The notes under the pieces are model-generated. The model saw nothing but the letters and a program-made list of their open reading frames with translations, had not been told where the DNA came from and made no database searches. A stretch of DNA of 64,000 bases. Origin: a bacterium HR17. GTDB taxonomy: Bacteria; Armatimonadota; Fervidibacteria; Fervidibacterales; Fervidibacteraceae. The translations under genes were made by a program, and so were the position numbers. Shown piece after piece: positions 16,432 to 24,751 of the stretch (positions are counted from its first letter, which is position 1; the number at the start of each line of letters is the position of its first letter). The stretch covers positions 1-64,000 of the forward strand of contig BEHT01000002.1 of assembly GCA_002898575.1 (NCBI GenBank). Direction: 5' to 3'.

Positions 16432-19178
16432 GCAGCCCCCAGCAAAGAAAACGCCATCAGAACGACGCCGACGACGACCAGCAGGACGCCCAAGTCAAAG
16501 AGCGTCGCCGACGCAAGTTCTATCTCGCCCAACAGCGGCAGGTGCAGGAAGCGGAAACCGCTGGTCAGGAAAGGCATCCCCATCGCCCACGCCCCGACGC
16601 CGGTCAGCATCGCTGCCAACCAGCCCCACGCGATCAAAGCGCGGTAGTTGACGGGCAACGCCCGCCGAACATGGCGTTCCCCGAAGGCGATGTATTGCAG
16701 TGCGATCAACCCAGCGATGACCAACCCAGCGACGAACCCGCCGCCAGGCGCGTTGTGCCCGCGCCAAAACAGGTAAAACGCCACCATCGCCCCCGGCAAC
16801 AAAATCAACCGGGCGAGGGTCATCAGCAGCGGCGACGGGACATAGCCCGTCGGGTTCTCGGGACGGTCGCTTCCGCTGACACCTACGGGTGCACCCGCCG
16901 GCGCCACAGCGCGGCGGCGTAACCGCATCAGGACATAAAGGCTCAGCCCGGCGATACCCATGACGACGATTTCGCCCAAGGTGTCGTAGCCGCGATAGTC
17001 CACGACGATGACATTGACGACATTGCGCCCACCCGCCAACGCTTTTGCTGTCGTCAGGTAAAAATTGCGCACCGTCGGGTCAACGGGTTGGCTCAGCAGG
17101 CTCAGCGTCAGCGCTCCCACACCGGCACCGATGGTGGCGGCAAACGCCATATCCGCCAGTTTGCGCCCACGCGGTTCGGCGTCCGGCGCTTTGCGGGGCA
17201 AAAACGCTAACAGTAGCAGCAAAATCAGCAGCGACGCGATTTCCACGACGAGTTGCGTAAGGGCCAAGTCAGGGGCGCTTAGCCAAAGGAAGTGGACGAT
17301 GACCATCACGCCGACAACGCTCAACCCCAACACGGCGACCAGCCGGTGCGGATAAGTGACAGCGACAAGCACCGCCGCACCGCAAAGCACCAGCCCCATC
17401 GCCACCGTCGCCCAAGGCACCGGTTGCACGACAGGCAGTTGAAACCAACCGCCCGGCAGCAGCACCGCGCTAACGGCAGTGGCGGCAAAGCCCACTGTCC
17501 ACCAAAGGTAGCGGCGCAAAACGCCTGACTGCCAAAAGTTCGTCAGCCCTTTCGCCCCCTTGAGCAACCCGCGTGCGAGGGCGTCGTAAACGCCGTCGCC
17601 CGTCCACGCCGGCAACCGTTGATGCCACCGCACTAACACAGACAAGGCGGCGTGCAATGCGACGCCACCGCAAAGGGCGATAGCGCTCATCGCCATCGGG
17701 GCACCGAAGCCGTGCCATAGCGTCAGTTTGGGGACGCGTTCGGCGGCGCCCTGAAGGGCGGGCGCCCACAGCGGCGCCGTGAACAGGGATGGCATCACGC
17801 CCGCACCGATACACCATGCGCTCAAAATCGCCGCCGGCACCCAAAGAGCAGGCGGCACCGCCCAAGACTTCGCCGTTGACTGCTGGGGCGGCCGGAAAAA
17901 AATGCCCCACGCAAACCGCACGGCGTAAGCGGTCGTGAACGCGCTGGCAAGGGTCACGACCGCTGCCAACCGCCAATCGCTCTCGTGCACGACAGCATCA
18001 AAGGCTATCTCCTTGCTCAAATAGCCGCTGAGGGGTGGCACACCTGCCAACGCGGCGGCGGCGACGGCGGTGATGGCAGCGACTACCGGCATTGCCCGCG
18101 CTAAGCCGCCCAACTCATCCAAATGGCGCGTGTGCGTTTTGTGCTCCACGATTCCCGCCACCAAAAACAGCGCCGCTTTGAAGCCTGCGTGGGTGACCAG
18201 CAGCAGCAGTGCCGCTGCCATCCCGTTAGGTGTGCCCAAGCCCAAGAGCGCTGTCATGAAGCCCAACTGGCTGACAGTGGAGTAAGCCAGCAGCGCCTTT
18301 ATGTCCCGTTGCAAGACGGCGACATAGCCTGCCCATAGCATCGTCACGGCGCCGACGCCACCCACCAACGGTGTCCAAAGGGGATGGTCACGCAACATCG
18401 GATGCAGCCGCGCCAGCAAAAAGATGCCTGCCTTGACCATCGTCGCCGAGTGGAGGTAAGCCGAAACGGGTGTCGGTGCCGCCATCGCGTTGGGCAGCCA
18501 AAAGTGGAACGGATATTGCGCCGACTTGGTGAAGGCGCCCAACAGGATGAGCAGCAGCGCCGGCGTCAACCAAGGGTTGGCGTTTAGGGTCTCCGTGCGC
18601 CGCACCAAAACGCTCCATTCAAACGCCCCACCGATCTGCCCCAGCATGAGGATACCTGCCAACAACGCCAGCCCGCCCAGCGCCGTCACGATGAGGGCTT
18701 GGTAAGCGGCAGCACGGGCTTCAGCGCGATCGTGCCAGTAGCCAATGAGCAAAAACGATGCGACGCTCGTCAACTCCCAAAAGATGCAAAGGGCAATCAA
18801 GTTGTCAGCAAGGACGACTCCCAGCATCGCGCCGGCAAACAGCAGCAACGCCCCAAAAAACCGTGCCGGCGGGTCATCGGGGTGCAAGTAGCCGTGCGCA
18901 TAAACGACGATGAGCAATCCGATGCCGAGCACGAGCACGGCAAACAACGCCGCCAACCCATCCATCCGCAGCGTCAGGTTGACGCCTAACGACGGCAACC
19001 AGTTGAGTGTCGCAGTAGCGGGTATATTCGGCCAAAGCGTCAGCACCGTCACGAGAGCCGTGACGAAGGCGCCGCTTGAGAGCGCGACATAGACGAACCG
19101 TTGGCGGACGAACCGCGCTAACAACAAACACACCGCTGCTGTCCAAAACAGCGCTACAAGAGCACCCCACAGCGGCAT
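16419..19178 (-). CDS. mrpA: Mrp-type Na+/H+ antiporter, fused MrpA-MrpB subunit
   Basis: 919 residues from the ATG at 19178 (AAAGGGG about 9 bases upstream). The first 600 or so residues are an MrpA/NuoL-like channel with many transmembrane helices and the antiporter motif around ELTSVASFLLIGYWHD and the Lys-containing HSATMVKAGIF. A DUF4040-like segment follows, and the last 150 residues (RGHNAPGGGFVAGL) are an MnhB domain. A/B fusions are known in Mrp systems, but the other subunits (MrpC, D, E, F, G) are absent from this window. Either they lie elsewhere or this protein works with a different partner set. Confidence 0.9.
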   Translation of the reverse strand: MPLWGALVALFWTAAVCLLLARFVRQRFVYVALSSGAFVTALVTVLTLWPNIPATATLNWLPSLGVNLTLRMDGLAALFAVLVLGIGLLIVVYAHGYLHPDDPPARFFGALLLFAGAMLGVVLADNLIALCIFWELTSVASFLLIGYWHDRAEARAAAYQALIVTALGGLALLAGILMLGQIGGAFEWSVLVRRTETLNANPWLTPALLLILLGAFTKSAQYPFHFWLPNAMAAPTPVSAYLHSATMVKAGIFLLARLHPMLRDHPLWTPLVGGVGAVTMLWAGYVAVLQRDIKALLAYSTVSQLGFMTALLGLGTPNGMAAALLLLVTHAGFKAALFLVAGIVEHKTHTRHLDELGGLARAMPVVAAITAVAAAALAGVPPLSGYLSKEIAFDAVVHESDWRLAAVVTLASAFTTAYAVRFAWGIFFRPPQQSTAKSWAVPPALWVPAAILSAWCIGAGVMPSLFTAPLWAPALQGAAERVPKLTLWHGFGAPMAMSAIALCGGVALHAALSVLVRWHQRLPAWTGDGVYDALARGLLKGAKGLTNFWQSGVLRRYLWWTVGFAATAVSAVLLPGGWFQLPVVQPVPWATVAMGLVLCGAAVLVAVTYPHRLVAVLGLSVVGVMVIVHFLWLSAPDLALTQLVVEIASLLILLLLLAFLPRKAPDAEPRGRKLADMAFAATIGAGVGALTLSLLSQPVDPTVRNFYLTTAKALAGGRNVVNVIVVDYRGYDTLGEIVVMGIAGLSLYVLMRLRRRAVAPAGAPVGVSGSDRPENPTGYVPSPLLMTLARLILLPGAMVAFYLFWRGHNAPGGGFVAGLVIAGLIALQYIAFGERHVRRALPVNYRALIAWGWLAAMLTGVGAWAMGMPFLTSGFRFLHLPLLGEIELASATLFDLGVLLVVVGVVLMAFSLLGAAYRD

Positions 19179-19390
19179 TTGCGCTACCCCTTTCGGAGGA
19201 CATTCCTCCATTTCTGCGTTCGCTCGCGAGAAGCATGCACCCCCCCAAAGGAAGCGATAGGGGTGCAGCCCACCCTCCGTGTCAGAGGGAGCCGTCAAAT
19301 TGTAACGCCTTTGCCGCTGCCGTCCGAGGGGAAGCCCAGCGTTAAAATTCAATGCGCGCCGTTTGTGGTTCAAAAAGGAGACTGCACACG

Positions 19391-20185
19391 ATGTTGTTGA
19401 TCCCGCGCGTGACGGTGACTACAGCGTTGGTGCTGCGGGCTGAGGCGTGGCGGGAAAAGGACCGCTTGTTGGTGCTGCTGACGCGGGAACGGGGTAAAGT
19501 GACGGCGCTCGCGCAAGGGGCGCAACGACCGCAAAACCGGTTGGTAGCGGCGGCACAAACGGGTGTGCAAGCCGTTTTCTGGCTGGCGCGCGGGCGCGAA
19601 CGCGACCGCGTGACGGATGTCTTGATCACGCATCTCCCTCAGCGTTTACGGTCGGACGGGATGGCGTTGACGGCTTTCGGTGTGCTCGCTGAAGTGTTGA
19701 AATTGGCGACACCCGCAGAAGCGCCGGACGCCGCTCTGTTTGATGAGGTTGTGGCGCTGTATGCCCGGTTAGAAGCCGGTGCGCCCGTCCACAAATGGCT
19801 GGTAACGGTGTTGATACGCCTTTTGTGGCGTTTCGGCTGGATGCCCTACCTACTGGACTGTGCCATATGTCGGCAACCCATCGGGGGCAGTGAAACGGTG
19901 TTCGCCCCTTCCGCAGGTGGCGCGCTGTGCGGGGGGTGTGCTGTCCATTGCCGGTTGCCCGACCGGCAAACCGTGACAGTGGCGACCTTACGGGCGCTGG
20001 ACGCGCTGTGGCGTGAACCTCGGCTGATGGACACGCTGCATTTGCGCCCGGTTTTGTGGGAACAAGCGATAGGGTTGCTGCGGTCAGTTTGGTGCTATCA
20101 TCTGGAAAGCGATTTGCGAGCGTGGCGCGTGTGGCACCAATGGAGTGGGCGACGGACGCCATCTGTCCTATTGCCTCGCCCCTGA
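19391..20185 (+). CDS. recO: DNA repair protein RecO
   Basis: 264 residues from the ATG at 19391 with AAGGAG upstream. An N-terminal OB-fold (VTTALVLRAEAWREKDRLLVLLTRERGKVTA, given in part) with the RecO-typical E-x-D pattern is followed by a helical domain. A zinc-finger-like CAIC at about 156-159 and CGGC with a further Cys follow, as in many RecO proteins. RecO loads RecA onto SSB-coated DNA with RecR. It is divergent from the antiporter gene; a TTAAAATT box lies upstream at 19343-19350. Confidence 0.9.
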   Translation: MLLIPRVTVTTALVLRAEAWREKDRLLVLLTRERGKVTALAQGAQRPQNRLVAAAQTGVQAVFWLARGRERDRVTDVLITHLPQRLRSDGMALTAFGVLAEVLKLATPAEAPDAALFDEVVALYARLEAGAPVHKWLVTVLIRLLWRFGWMPYLLDCAICRQPIGGSETVFAPSAGGALCGGCAVHCRLPDRQTVTVATLRALDALWREPRLMDTLHLRPVLWEQAIGLLRSVWCYHLESDLRAWRVWHQWSGRRTPSVLLPRP

Positions 20186-20199
20186 AATCAGGGCATAAT
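20171..20199 (+). promoter_or_regulatory. Putative sigma-70 promoter for korAB
   Basis: TTGCCT (20171-20176), a 17-base spacer and CATAAT (20194-20199) lie 70 bases before the korA start, overlapping the end of recO. The spacer holds the short palindrome CCCTGAAATCAGGG. Found by eye only. Confidence 0.45.
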
Positions 20200-20268
20200 T
20201 GCATCGGTATCTCGGTCAAGGGTGCGACGGCGTAGTGCGCAAGTAGCGTGTAAAGGAGGCACTGGCTC

Positions 20269-22056
20269 ATGATCAAAAACGATGTCGCATTCAAATTGGG
20301 CGGCGAAGCCGGGCAGGGTGTGGAGTCCAGCGGTATGGGATTTGCCAAAGCCATCGCCCGCGCCGGGCTTTACATCTTCGGCGTTCAGGACTACATGTCC
20401 CGCATTCGTGGCGGGCACAACTGGTATCAAGTCCGCGTCGCCGAACGCCAACTTTACTCCCACGAACCCCACATCCAACTGCTCATCGCTTTTGACGAAC
20501 GGACAGTCAGCGAGCACCTGCACGAGGTCGTGGAAGGCGGGGGTGTCCTTTACGATGACACTTTCAAAGTAGACGCCGACGCCATTAAAGCGCACGGGGC
20601 AATTCCGATGCCGATGCCGCTGTTGACCATCGCGGAGGAAGTCGGCGGCAACAAACTGATGATGAACACCGCCGCTGTCGCTGCGGCGGCGGGCATCATG
20701 GAGTTTGACCTCAGTTACATTGAGCAAGTGATTCGCGACAACTTCGGGCGGCGCAAAGGCTCAGACATCGCCGACCGCAACATCCGCGTCGCTGACGCCG
20801 CTTATGAGGAAGCCCGCAAGCGTTACGCCCACCTTTTTGAGTGGAAACTGGAGGCTGTCCCCAACGCTCCCCAGCGGATGGTCATCAACGGCAATCAGGC
20901 GCTGGGGTTTGGTGCGTTGGCAGCGGGATGCAAGTTTGTCGCCAGTTACCCCATGACACCGGCGTCCAGTTTGTTTGAGTTCATGTGCGCCCAGGCACGC
21001 CGCTTCGGCATCGTCGTCCGCCAGACGGAAGACGAAATCTCCGGCTTGCTCCATTGTATCGGTGCGGCGCACGCCGGTGTGCGGGCATTTGCTTGCACTT
21101 CGGGTGGCGGGTTCAGTTTGATGGTTGAGTCGCTGAGTTTGGCAGGTTCCACCGAAACGCCTGTCGTCATTGTCTTGGCACAGCGCCCCGGTCCTGCGAC
21201 GGGCTTGCCGACCCGCACAGGGCAAGAGGATTTGCTGTTTGCTTTGCACGCAGGCCACGGAGAATTTCCGCGTGCCGTAGTGGCGCCTGGCACGATTGAG
21301 CAGTGCTTCTACGAAATGGCGCGGGCGTTCAACCTCGCCGAGAAGTATCAGATGCCCGTTATCGTCTTTACCGACAACTTTTTGGCGAACTCCATCCGCG
21401 CCGTTGAACCGGAGGCTTTTGATGTCCAGAAAGTCGCGAGGGAAATTGATCGCGGTAAACTCATCCTGCCGCACGAACACGGAAAAATTGAGCAAGCGGT
21501 TACAAACGGTTACCGCCGCTATGAATTCACGGAGGACGGCATCTCGTTGCGCATCCCGCCTGGTCACCCGAAAGCCATCTACTCGGTCGCCGGTGAGGAG
21601 CACTTGCCCGAAGGCTTCATTGATTGGGAAGAGACGGCTGAAAACCGCAACCGCATGATGCAGAAGCGTATGCGCAAGATGACCGTCGCCGCGCACGCAG
21701 ACATGCGGTTGCCCGAGTTTTACGGTCCCGATGACGCCGAAGTGACGCTGGTGTGTTGGGGGTCCTCTTACGGTCCGGTGCTGGAGGCTGTAGACACCCT
21801 CAACCGCAACGGGATGCGGGCGAACATGCTGCACTTCGTGGACATCCACCCGCTGGATTGGGACCGCGTGGCGGACATTTTGGGCAGTTGCCGCAGTTGG
21901 GTCGCGGTGGAAGGCAACTACACGGGGCAACTGGCGCGCTGGATTCGCATGAACACCGGGCTTAAAGCCGATGGGGTTATCGCCCGATATGACGGGCGAC
22001 CGTTGAACCCGACTTACATCATTGAGCACCTGAATAGGGTGCTGACGCGCGTTTGA
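20269..22056 (+). CDS. korA: 2-oxoacid:ferredoxin oxidoreductase, fused gamma-alpha subunit
   Basis: 595 residues, with AAAGGAGG before the ATG. The N-terminal gamma domain has GGEAGQGVESSG (11-22) and DYMSRIRGGHNWYQVR. The alpha domain begins around residue 205 (NGNQALGFGALAAGC, YPMTPASSLFE) and contains TEDEISGLLHCIGAAHAGVRA. With the next gene it forms a KorAB-type enzyme that oxidatively decarboxylates a 2-oxoacid, most likely 2-oxoglutarate, to the acyl-CoA and reduced ferredoxin in the cytoplasm. The exact substrate cannot be proven from sequence. No ferredoxin-like domain is fused. Confidence 0.94.
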   Translation: MIKNDVAFKLGGEAGQGVESSGMGFAKAIARAGLYIFGVQDYMSRIRGGHNWYQVRVAERQLYSHEPHIQLLIAFDERTVSEHLHEVVEGGGVLYDDTFKVDADAIKAHGAIPMPMPLLTIAEEVGGNKLMMNTAAVAAAAGIMEFDLSYIEQVIRDNFGRRKGSDIADRNIRVADAAYEEARKRYAHLFEWKLEAVPNAPQRMVINGNQALGFGALAAGCKFVASYPMTPASSLFEFMCAQARRFGIVVRQTEDEISGLLHCIGAAHAGVRAFACTSGGGFSLMVESLSLAGSTETPVVIVLAQRPGPATGLPTRTGQEDLLFALHAGHGEFPRAVVAPGTIEQCFYEMARAFNLAEKYQMPVIVFTDNFLANSIRAVEPEAFDVQKVAREIDRGKLILPHEHGKIEQAVTNGYRRYEFTEDGISLRIPPGHPKAIYSVAGEEHLPEGFIDWEETAENRNRMMQKRMRKMTVAAHADMRLPEFYGPDDAEVTLVCWGSSYGPVLEAVDTLNRNGMRANMLHFVDIHPLDWDRVADILGSCRSWVAVEGNYTGQLARWIRMNTGLKADGVIARYDGRPLNPTYIIEHLNRVLTRV

Positions 22057-22093
22057 ACGGCGTGGGAATTGACGACAACGGAGGTGCCCGAAC

Positions 22094-22975
22094 ATGGCGA
22101 CGGCTACCGTAACGATGAAGGAACTACAAAGTCCCGTAGAACCGACTTGGTGCCCGGGATGCGGTGACTATGGGATTTTGAACGCTGTCAAGCGGGCGAT
22201 GGTGCAATTGGGCTTGCGCCCCCACGAGGTCTTTTTCGTCAGCGGCATCGGGTGCGGTAGCAAATTGCCCGACTACATTCGGGCAAACGGTTTCAACAGC
22301 CTGCACGGTCGCCCAGTGCCTATCGCGCAAGGCTTTAAACTGGCGCACCACGATATGAAGGTCATCATCGTGGACGGCGACGGCGACAACTACGGCATCG
22401 GCGGCAATCACTGGTTGCATATCATGCGGCGCAACCCAGACATCACCCACATCGTCCAAAACAACATGGTCTACGGCTTAACGAAAGGGCAATATGCCCC
22501 GACAAGCATGAAGGGCTATGTCAGCACGACTTCGCCTGAAGGGACGATTGAGTGGCCTGTCAACCCGATCGCTATTGCGCTGGCAGCAGGTGCCACCTTC
22601 GTGGCGCGGGGCTTTTCGGGTGACCCCAAGCACCTCGCTGACCTCATCGCCAAAGGCATTCAGCATAAAGGCTATGCGTTGATTGATGTCTTTCAACCCT
22701 GCGTCATTTTTAACCGCATCAACACCTACGATTGGTTCCGCGAGCGCATTTACAAACTGGACGAAGACCCCACCTACGACCCCCGCGACCGCGACGCTGC
22801 GTGGGAGAAAGCCCACGAGTGGGGTGACCGCATCCCGGTCGGCGTCTTCTACATCAACGAGGACGCGCCGACGCTGGAAGAACAAATTCCCGCGCTGGCA
22901 GAAAAGCCCCTCTACCAGCACGAGATTCCGCCCAAAGCCGAGGAGTTAGAAGCGCTGAAACGCGCCTTTATGTAG
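22094..22975 (+). CDS. korB: 2-oxoacid:ferredoxin oxidoreductase beta subunit (TPP and FeS)
   Basis: 293 residues, 37 bases after korA, with GGAGGTG before the ATG. It binds thiamine diphosphate and an iron-sulfur cluster: WCPGCGDYG places two cluster cysteines at 20 and 23, GIGCGS adds another, and the TPP site is VDGDGDNYGIGGNHW with QNNMVYGLTKGQ. Length fits KorB. It completes the two-subunit enzyme with korA. A hairpin follows the stop. Confidence 0.95.
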   Translation: MATATVTMKELQSPVEPTWCPGCGDYGILNAVKRAMVQLGLRPHEVFFVSGIGCGSKLPDYIRANGFNSLHGRPVPIAQGFKLAHHDMKVIIVDGDGDNYGIGGNHWLHIMRRNPDITHIVQNNMVYGLTKGQYAPTSMKGYVSTTSPEGTIEWPVNPIAIALAAGATFVARGFSGDPKHLADLIAKGIQHKGYALIDVFQPCVIFNRINTYDWFRERIYKLDEDPTYDPRDRDAAWEKAHEWGDRIPVGVFYINEDAPTLEEQIPALAEKPLYQHEIPPKAEELEALKRAFM

Positions 22976-23024
22976 TCACGCGCACGGCGTCGCCGCGCCG
23001 TTTGGAACCGGGCAAGCGGTGGCT

Positions 23025-23046
23025 CTGAGCGTCTTGCCACGCTCAG
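23025..23046. terminator. Hairpin between korB and the convergent PEP-CTERM gene
   Basis: CTGAGCGT (23025-23032) and ACGCTCAG (23039-23046) form a perfect 8-bp stem with loop CTTGCC between two convergent genes. There is no U tract on either side, so intrinsic termination is uncertain. Confidence 0.4.
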
Positions 23047-23048
23047 GG

Positions 23049-23540
23049 TTATCGCTTGCTCTTTTTACGGGGAGCGAATCTGCCCCAGACGACAATGCCC
23101 GCCAGTAATAACCAACCGACACCCGGTTCGGGAGTGTGAACGGGGTTGTTGGAAGGCGGCGGTTGGTTAGTGTTTTCACCGCCTGCGGGAGGAAATCGCT
23201 CACCAGCGGGTGAGGCGTCGCTGCGGCTGCCCCCGTCCAACGCGGCAAAAGCAGCGCCACCCGACAACAACAGCCAAACAACTGCGTCCTTGTCCTTCCT
23301 CTTGCACTTGTCTTCTCCTGCCTTGCTTGCGTCGTCTGTGGCATTGATCCCCGTTAATGCCGGGTTTATGCCATCTGGCATGTCGGTAAAGGTGTCCGTC
23401 GCAAAACTTTGCGTTTGTGTGGGGTTATCGGATGTGATGATGCCCGTGATGGGGCATGCGTTGCTCCAAGGGGATAACGCGCTACAACCCAGAAGTGAGG
23501 AGATCAACACTACACGGACGCTGAAACCTTTTGTCACCAT
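23049..23540 (-). CDS. Secreted protein with lipoprotein-like signal and PEP-CTERM-like tail
   Basis: 163 residues from the ATG at 23540 (AGGAGG upstream). The N-terminus has a hydrophobic segment ending SSLLGC, which fits a lipobox. A low-complexity middle is rich in Thr, Asn, Asp and Pro. The C-terminus has PEPGVGWLLLAGIVVWGRF followed by APRKKSKR. That tail, with PEP, one transmembrane helix and a basic end, is the PEP-CTERM sorting layout. Having both signals is odd. No exosortase is visible in the window. Function unknown. Confidence 0.65.
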   Translation of the reverse strand: MVTKGFSVRVVLISSLLGCSALSPWSNACPITGIITSDNPTQTQSFATDTFTDMPDGINPALTGINATDDASKAGEDKCKRKDKDAVVWLLLSGGAAFAALDGGSRSDASPAGERFPPAGGENTNQPPPSNNPVHTPEPGVGWLLLAGIVVWGRFAPRKKSKR

Positions 23541-23575
23541 AAAGTGCACCTCCTGCAGGCATCCCAAAGAAATCG

Positions 23576-23597
23576 GACACTGCCCAGCCGCAGTGTC
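23576..23597 (-). promoter_or_regulatory. Hairpin upstream of the PEP-CTERM-like gene
   Basis: GACACTG (23576-23582) and CAGTGTC (23591-23597) are perfect complements across an 8-base gap. They lie 36 bases before the start of the minus-strand gene, so this could be an operator or a leader hairpin. No further support. Confidence 0.3.
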
Positions 23598-23725
23598 ACG
23601 CCATCAATCGCTGGTAGAATTTATGCCGCATTTGCGCGATGTTCTTTAGGCTGCAAGCCGGCACGAGGTCGCCCGAATGGGGGTAGAAAGCGCCTACATC
23701 TGGGGGGCATCCAGCGCCAGGCATC

Positions 23726-24682
23726 CTACCGATTCACGAGGCACCGATACAGATTGGGCACGGTCAACCGATGGTCGCCCTGCACATAGAAACTTTCGCC
23801 GCCTGATGCGACTGTGCGCACCAGCAGAGTTTTAAGGGGACGAAAGTAATAACGGGGGTCGTCCTTAGGCGGTTCGCTTTGCACCTCTCCCAACGGCACC
23901 AAGTCAAAGACAGCGACCGTGAAGCGGTCGATGCGCCGTCCTTCTTGGTGCGCCACATTGCGTGCCATCGCCAACGCCTTCAAAAACACCTCAGGTCCCA
24001 TCACTTGTGTCCCAAAGTTCAGCACGACACCGCCTTCCAAATGCGCCACTGTCTCGGCGAAGATGAGAAAGTCGGTGTAGGAAGTCGCGCCCAGCGCCGC
24101 CCCGTCGCAATTGGGGTGCTCGTGGATGATGTCGTAGCCGATACCGACATGCACCGTCACGGGCACCCGCAACCGATAACCTGCCGCCAAAATGCTGATG
24201 TCCTTGTGCGGGAAATCGCCTTCGGCGATGAACTTGCCGATGGCTTCGCCCATACCCAAGCCCGCTGCGTAGCCCTGTTTGATGGCGTCGTTGAGCCAGC
24301 CGGTCTCTTGCCACAGCCCAAACTGCCCTTCGCGGATATAGCGGGCGACACTTTCTGTCGTCGCGCCGACGAGCGCCAACTCAAAATCGTGGATGGGTCC
24401 TGCACCGTTCATGGCGATATGGGTTAAAACGCCCCGCTCCATCAAGTCAATGAGGAAGCGGGAGACGCCTGCCCGAATGACATGGGCGCCCATCAGCAGA
24501 ATGACCGGCGCCCCGTTACGCCGCGCCTGCACGATTCGATCGGCAATGACCGGCAACGCGGGGTGGTCAAAAGGCGGGACAGGGTCGCCCAAGCGGTAAA
24601 AACGCTCTAAAGTCAGGTCGTGCACCCGTTCCGACAGCGGCTTCAGCCGCAACCGGCGACGGTCAAACTGCGGAAAGGGCAT
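23726..24682 (-). CDS. Deoxyhypusine synthase-like protein
   Basis: 318 residues from the ATG at 24682 (AAGGAGG, 9-base spacing). The sequence has GAHVIRAGVSRFLIDLMERG, then THIAMNGAGPIHDFELALVG, then a C-terminal HEHPNCDGAALGATSYTDFL and GGVVLNFGTQVMGPEVFLKAL. This pattern recalls the deoxyhypusine synthase fold, in which NAD and spermidine bind; I see no clear hypusine-type lysine site and bacteria lack eIF5A. Some bacterial relatives use polyamines or agmatine. Treat the family assignment as moderate and the function as unknown. It follows the deacylase gene by 69 bases on the same strand. Confidence 0.6.
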   Translation of the reverse strand: MPFPQFDRRRLRLKPLSERVHDLTLERFYRLGDPVPPFDHPALPVIADRIVQARRNGAPVILLMGAHVIRAGVSRFLIDLMERGVLTHIAMNGAGPIHDFELALVGATTESVARYIREGQFGLWQETGWLNDAIKQGYAAGLGMGEAIGKFIAEGDFPHKDISILAAGYRLRVPVTVHVGIGYDIIHEHPNCDGAALGATSYTDFLIFAETVAHLEGGVVLNFGTQVMGPEVFLKALAMARNVAHQEGRRIDRFTVAVFDLVPLGEVQSEPPKDDPRYYFRPLKTLLVRTVASGGESFYVQGDHRLTVPNLYRCLVNR

Positions 24683-24751
24683 CGCCCATTGCCTCCTTCG
24701 GTTGGCGAGTCCCCGACGCAAACGGTGCCAGCCACGAAAAAAGTCGGGTGC

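Noticed and set aside
19179-19373. 65-residue N-terminal extension of the MrpA-like protein
   Set aside because: It is not hydrophobic, lacks similarity to MrpA, and the ATG at 19178 has a suitable ribosome site.
20761-22095. Long open frame antisense to korA
   Set aside because: Same reasons: shadow of a strongly biased GC-rich gene, no recognisable protein.
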